The translations under genes were made by a program, and so were the position numbers. The notes beneath the pieces are model-generated. The model did not search any database, was not told where the DNA came from, and worked only from the letters and a program-made list of their open reading frames with translations. This document shows positions 42,285-43,956 of a DNA stretch of 43,956 bases, piece by piece. Numbering within the stretch: the first letter of the stretch is position 1; the number at the start of each line of letters is the position of its first letter. The stretch covers positions 1 through 43,956 of the forward strand of contig RGFZ01000022.1 in the NCBI GenBank assembly GCA_010024875.1. The letters are read 5' to 3'. Source of the DNA: Oxalobacteraceae bacterium (GTDB taxonomy: Bacteria > Pseudomonadota > Gammaproteobacteria > Burkholderiales > Burkholderiaceae_D).

Positions 42285-43511
42285 TCAGTAGCCGTCTTCA
42301 GAAGCGAGCTTGGACAGCTCGGACTTCAGTATGTAACTGCCCTTGCCGGCGTAACGAGTGCCCGGCGGCAGGCCCTCGATGACTTCAATACTCCGACCGT
42401 CAGTCATGCCGAGCTTCACCGCGCGCGGAACGAAGCTGTTCTCATTGCGAATGAAGACGACAGGCTGCGTGCCCAGCGTTTGAATAGCCTCGCTGTCGAC
42501 AGCAACGGGGACTTGAACCTCGGAAGCGTTCACCTCCGCGGTCACAAACAGACCAGGACGCCAAGCGCCTTTGGGGTTAGCGAGCAGGATGCGCGCCTTC
42601 GCCATGCGTGTTTGCTCGCCCACCAGCGCTCCGACAAAGGCCACCGTGCCCATCGCCTTTGCCTCGAAAGCCGTTGCGCGCACGGTTAGCTGACCTCCGA
42701 CACGCACATGGGGCAAATCCTTTGCGGGTATGTGCACCTCGGCCCAGACGGTCGAGAGATCCGAGATGGTGAAGATCGGCGCGTCCTCTTTGACTGATTC
42801 ACCGATGCTCAGATTACGCTCGACCACCAGACCGTCATAGGGCGCGCGCAACTCGAAACGATTCAGCCCCCGCTCACCCGTGTTCGCCCCGACCGCTGCG
42901 AGTTTCTGCCGTGCGTTCTCCAGCTCGAGCTCAGCCTCTTGCACCGAATGCTGCGCCTGAAGATAGTCTTGCTCGGCGCTGATCTTTTGTTCCCACAGAC
43001 GCTTTTCGCGTGCGTAAATCGATTGCGCATGTTCCAGTCTGCGCTCTGCCGCTTTGAGCGCCGCGCGCTGCTCGGAGATCATCTGGCTGGAGAGCACGGC
43101 AAGCAATTGACCTTTCTTCACGGTCTGCCCCGTCGACACGAGTACGGAATCTGCCACACCGGGCACGCGGGGTACGACATGCACAGTGCGGTCGTCATTG
43201 AGCTGGATCTCACCGGGAAATTGCAGCACCGTCGCAATACGTGCAGGTCCGGCGGCGCCGATCTCTATCGATGACGCCTTGATCTGCTCATCGTCCATCA
43301 CCACTTTGGGCTGCTCGCGCTGCGCCGGCTCGGCCGATTTCTGTACGCCACCAGGCCCATCATCATCGAAGGGATTATTGTCTGCGCCCTTGTCCGACAG
43401 CAGTATCATCGCGGCCAGCAGCACACCGACTGCGATAATCACCACGATGGCCAGCCACTGCCCCTTGCTGATGCCCTTACCGCTCCCGAGTCCCGGTTCA
43501 TTGAATTTCAT
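42285..43511 (-). CDS. czcB: Heavy-metal RND efflux periplasmic adaptor, CzcB type
   Basis: A 408-residue membrane fusion protein. One membrane anchor (about residues 19-38) is followed by an acidic, P- and Q-rich stretch (about 40-70). A barrel-sandwich domain (VPRVPGVADSVLVSTGQTVK near 112-131) comes next, then a long helical hairpin (about 145-210). The other half (RFELRAPYDGLVVERNLSIG near 218-237) and a C-terminal barrel with VPVAVDSEAIQTLG follow. It links CzcA to CzcC. The gene starts two bases after the czcC stop and ends 16 bases before czcA. Confidence 0.93.
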   Translation of the reverse strand: MKFNEPGLGSGKGISKGQWLAIVVIIAVGVLLAAMILLSDKGADNNPFDDDGPGGVQKSAEPAQREQPKVVMDDEQIKASSIEIGAAGPARIATVLQFPGEIQLNDDRTVHVVPRVPGVADSVLVSTGQTVKKGQLLAVLSSQMISEQRAALKAAERRLEHAQSIYAREKRLWEQKISAEQDYLQAQHSVQEAELELENARQKLAAVGANTGERGLNRFELRAPYDGLVVERNLSIGESVKEDAPIFTISDLSTVWAEVHIPAKDLPHVRVGGQLTVRATAFEAKAMGTVAFVGALVGEQTRMAKARILLANPKGAWRPGLFVTAEVNASEVQVPVAVDSEAIQTLGTQPVVFIRNENSFVPRAVKLGMTDGRSIEVIEGLPPGTRYAGKGSYILKSELSKLASEDGY

Positions 43512-43513
43512 GT

Positions 43514-43956
43514 TTATTCTCTCGATGATGAAGTCACAGGATCGGCACTGGCCTGCCCCAGCAGACTCTCCAGCTCTGTCTGTGCACGATGAAACGCCGC
43601 CAGCGCCGTCAGGTACTGCGATTTGGCACTGAAATAGGTACGCTGCGCATCAAGTACCTCAAGGAAGCTGAACTTCCCGTTTTCAAAGCCGATGGTCGCC
43701 GCTTCATACGCAGACTGCGCACCGGGAACCAGATCCTTGCGCAGCAGCTCCACCTCGTCGCGCCGTGCACTGACGCGCTCGAGTGCTTGCAAGGCTTCGC
43801 TGGAGAGGCTCACGCGCACGGCGCGCAATTCTTCGCGTGCCTTATCCTCGCGACGCAGCGCTTCCAGCAGATTGCCCTGATTGCGATTGAACACGGGCAG
43901 CGGTACTTTGACGCCAACCAGCACCTGATCACCGCTGAGGGTCTCCTGGCGTTTCA
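43514..43956 (-). CDS. czcC: Heavy-metal RND outer membrane factor, CzcC type (partial, C-terminal part)
   Basis: The last about 146 codons of a TolC-like outer membrane channel; the frame runs off the right edge. The segment VGVKVPLPVFNRNQGNLLEA, next to a long charged helix and the later GFENGKFSFLEVLDAQRTYF, is typical of CzcC/CnrC proteins. It is the first visible gene of czcCBA (tail-to-head with czcB). A full-length protein would be about 420 residues. Confidence 0.92.
   Translation of the reverse strand, partial: KRQETLSGDQVLVGVKVPLPVFNRNQGNLLEALRREDKAREELRAVRVSLSSEALQALERVSARRDEVELLRKDLVPGAQSAYEAATIGFENGKFSFLEVLDAQRTYFSAKSQYLTALAAFHRAQTELESLLGQASADPVTSSSRE

Overview
The window reads as chromosomal DNA from a betaproteobacterium, most likely of the order Burkholderiales. 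The evidence is a Bug/TctC-type tripartite tricarboxylate transporter, a PHA phasin, a cysTWA sulfate operon with a Cbl/CysB-type LysR regulator, NodT-type outer membrane factors and generally GC-rich coding sequence. No 16S, tRNA or other taxonomic marker is present, so the placement is inference. Nearly all genes are ordinary core or accessory genes. I see no CRISPR array, prophage, transposase, rRNA or tRNA.

Layout. 1-1874 (minus): tctC-tctB-tctA carboxylate uptake, with tctA running off the left edge. 1990-8441 (minus): a sulfate module, sbp, an OprP-type porin, cysT-cysW-cysA and a cysB/cbl-like regulator, with a terminator splitting porin from cysT. 8721-10247 (plus): an AT-rich orphan gene with an internally duplicated motif, probably acquired. 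10326-12307 (minus): a three-gene catabolic operon (flavin reductase-like, carboxymuconolactone decarboxylase-like, 3-hydroxyisobutyrate dehydrogenase-like), flanked by the C-terminal remnant of a maleylacetoacetate isomerase gene. 12607-15469: a short DUF2076-like protein, an EntS-type MFS exporter and a secreted cyclase-family hydrolase closed by a strong terminator. 15568-18881: a secreted unknown protein, a phasin with a near-consensus sigma70 promoter and several inverted repeats, a BPL_N/GATase-like protein, and an ankyrin protein with a disordered N-terminus.

19170-21365 (minus) encodes a 7TMR-DISM sensor fused to a SpoIIE/PP2C phosphatase. Divergent from it is a complete mdtABC/muxABC-type RND operon with its outer membrane factor (21482-30552), using stop-start overlaps at the last two junctions. 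Two small secreted proteins follow. 31503-34600 (minus) is a complete curli secretion and assembly operon in transcription order csgE-csgF-csgG-csgB-csgA, with no csgD or csgC visible. An FNR/ANR-like palindrome lies about 90 bases upstream of csgE.

34749-39104 holds small envelope proteins of mostly unknown function: two lipoproteins, a surface-adhesin-E-like protein, a TonB-C lipoprotein, a nine-repeat MORN lipoprotein and a small beta-barrel candidate. The window ends (minus) with a heavy-metal czcCBA efflux operon. CzcA carries the D402/D408/E415 signature typical of Zn/Co/Cd pumps; czcC is cut by the right edge and a 59-residue lipoprotein gene trails the operon.

The genome segment suggests a free-living cell that takes up organic acids and sulfate, stores PHA, makes curli biofilm fibres and resists metals and drugs. 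The least explained items are the orphan gene at 8721, the ankyrin protein at 17970 and the run of small envelope proteins beside the curli operon.
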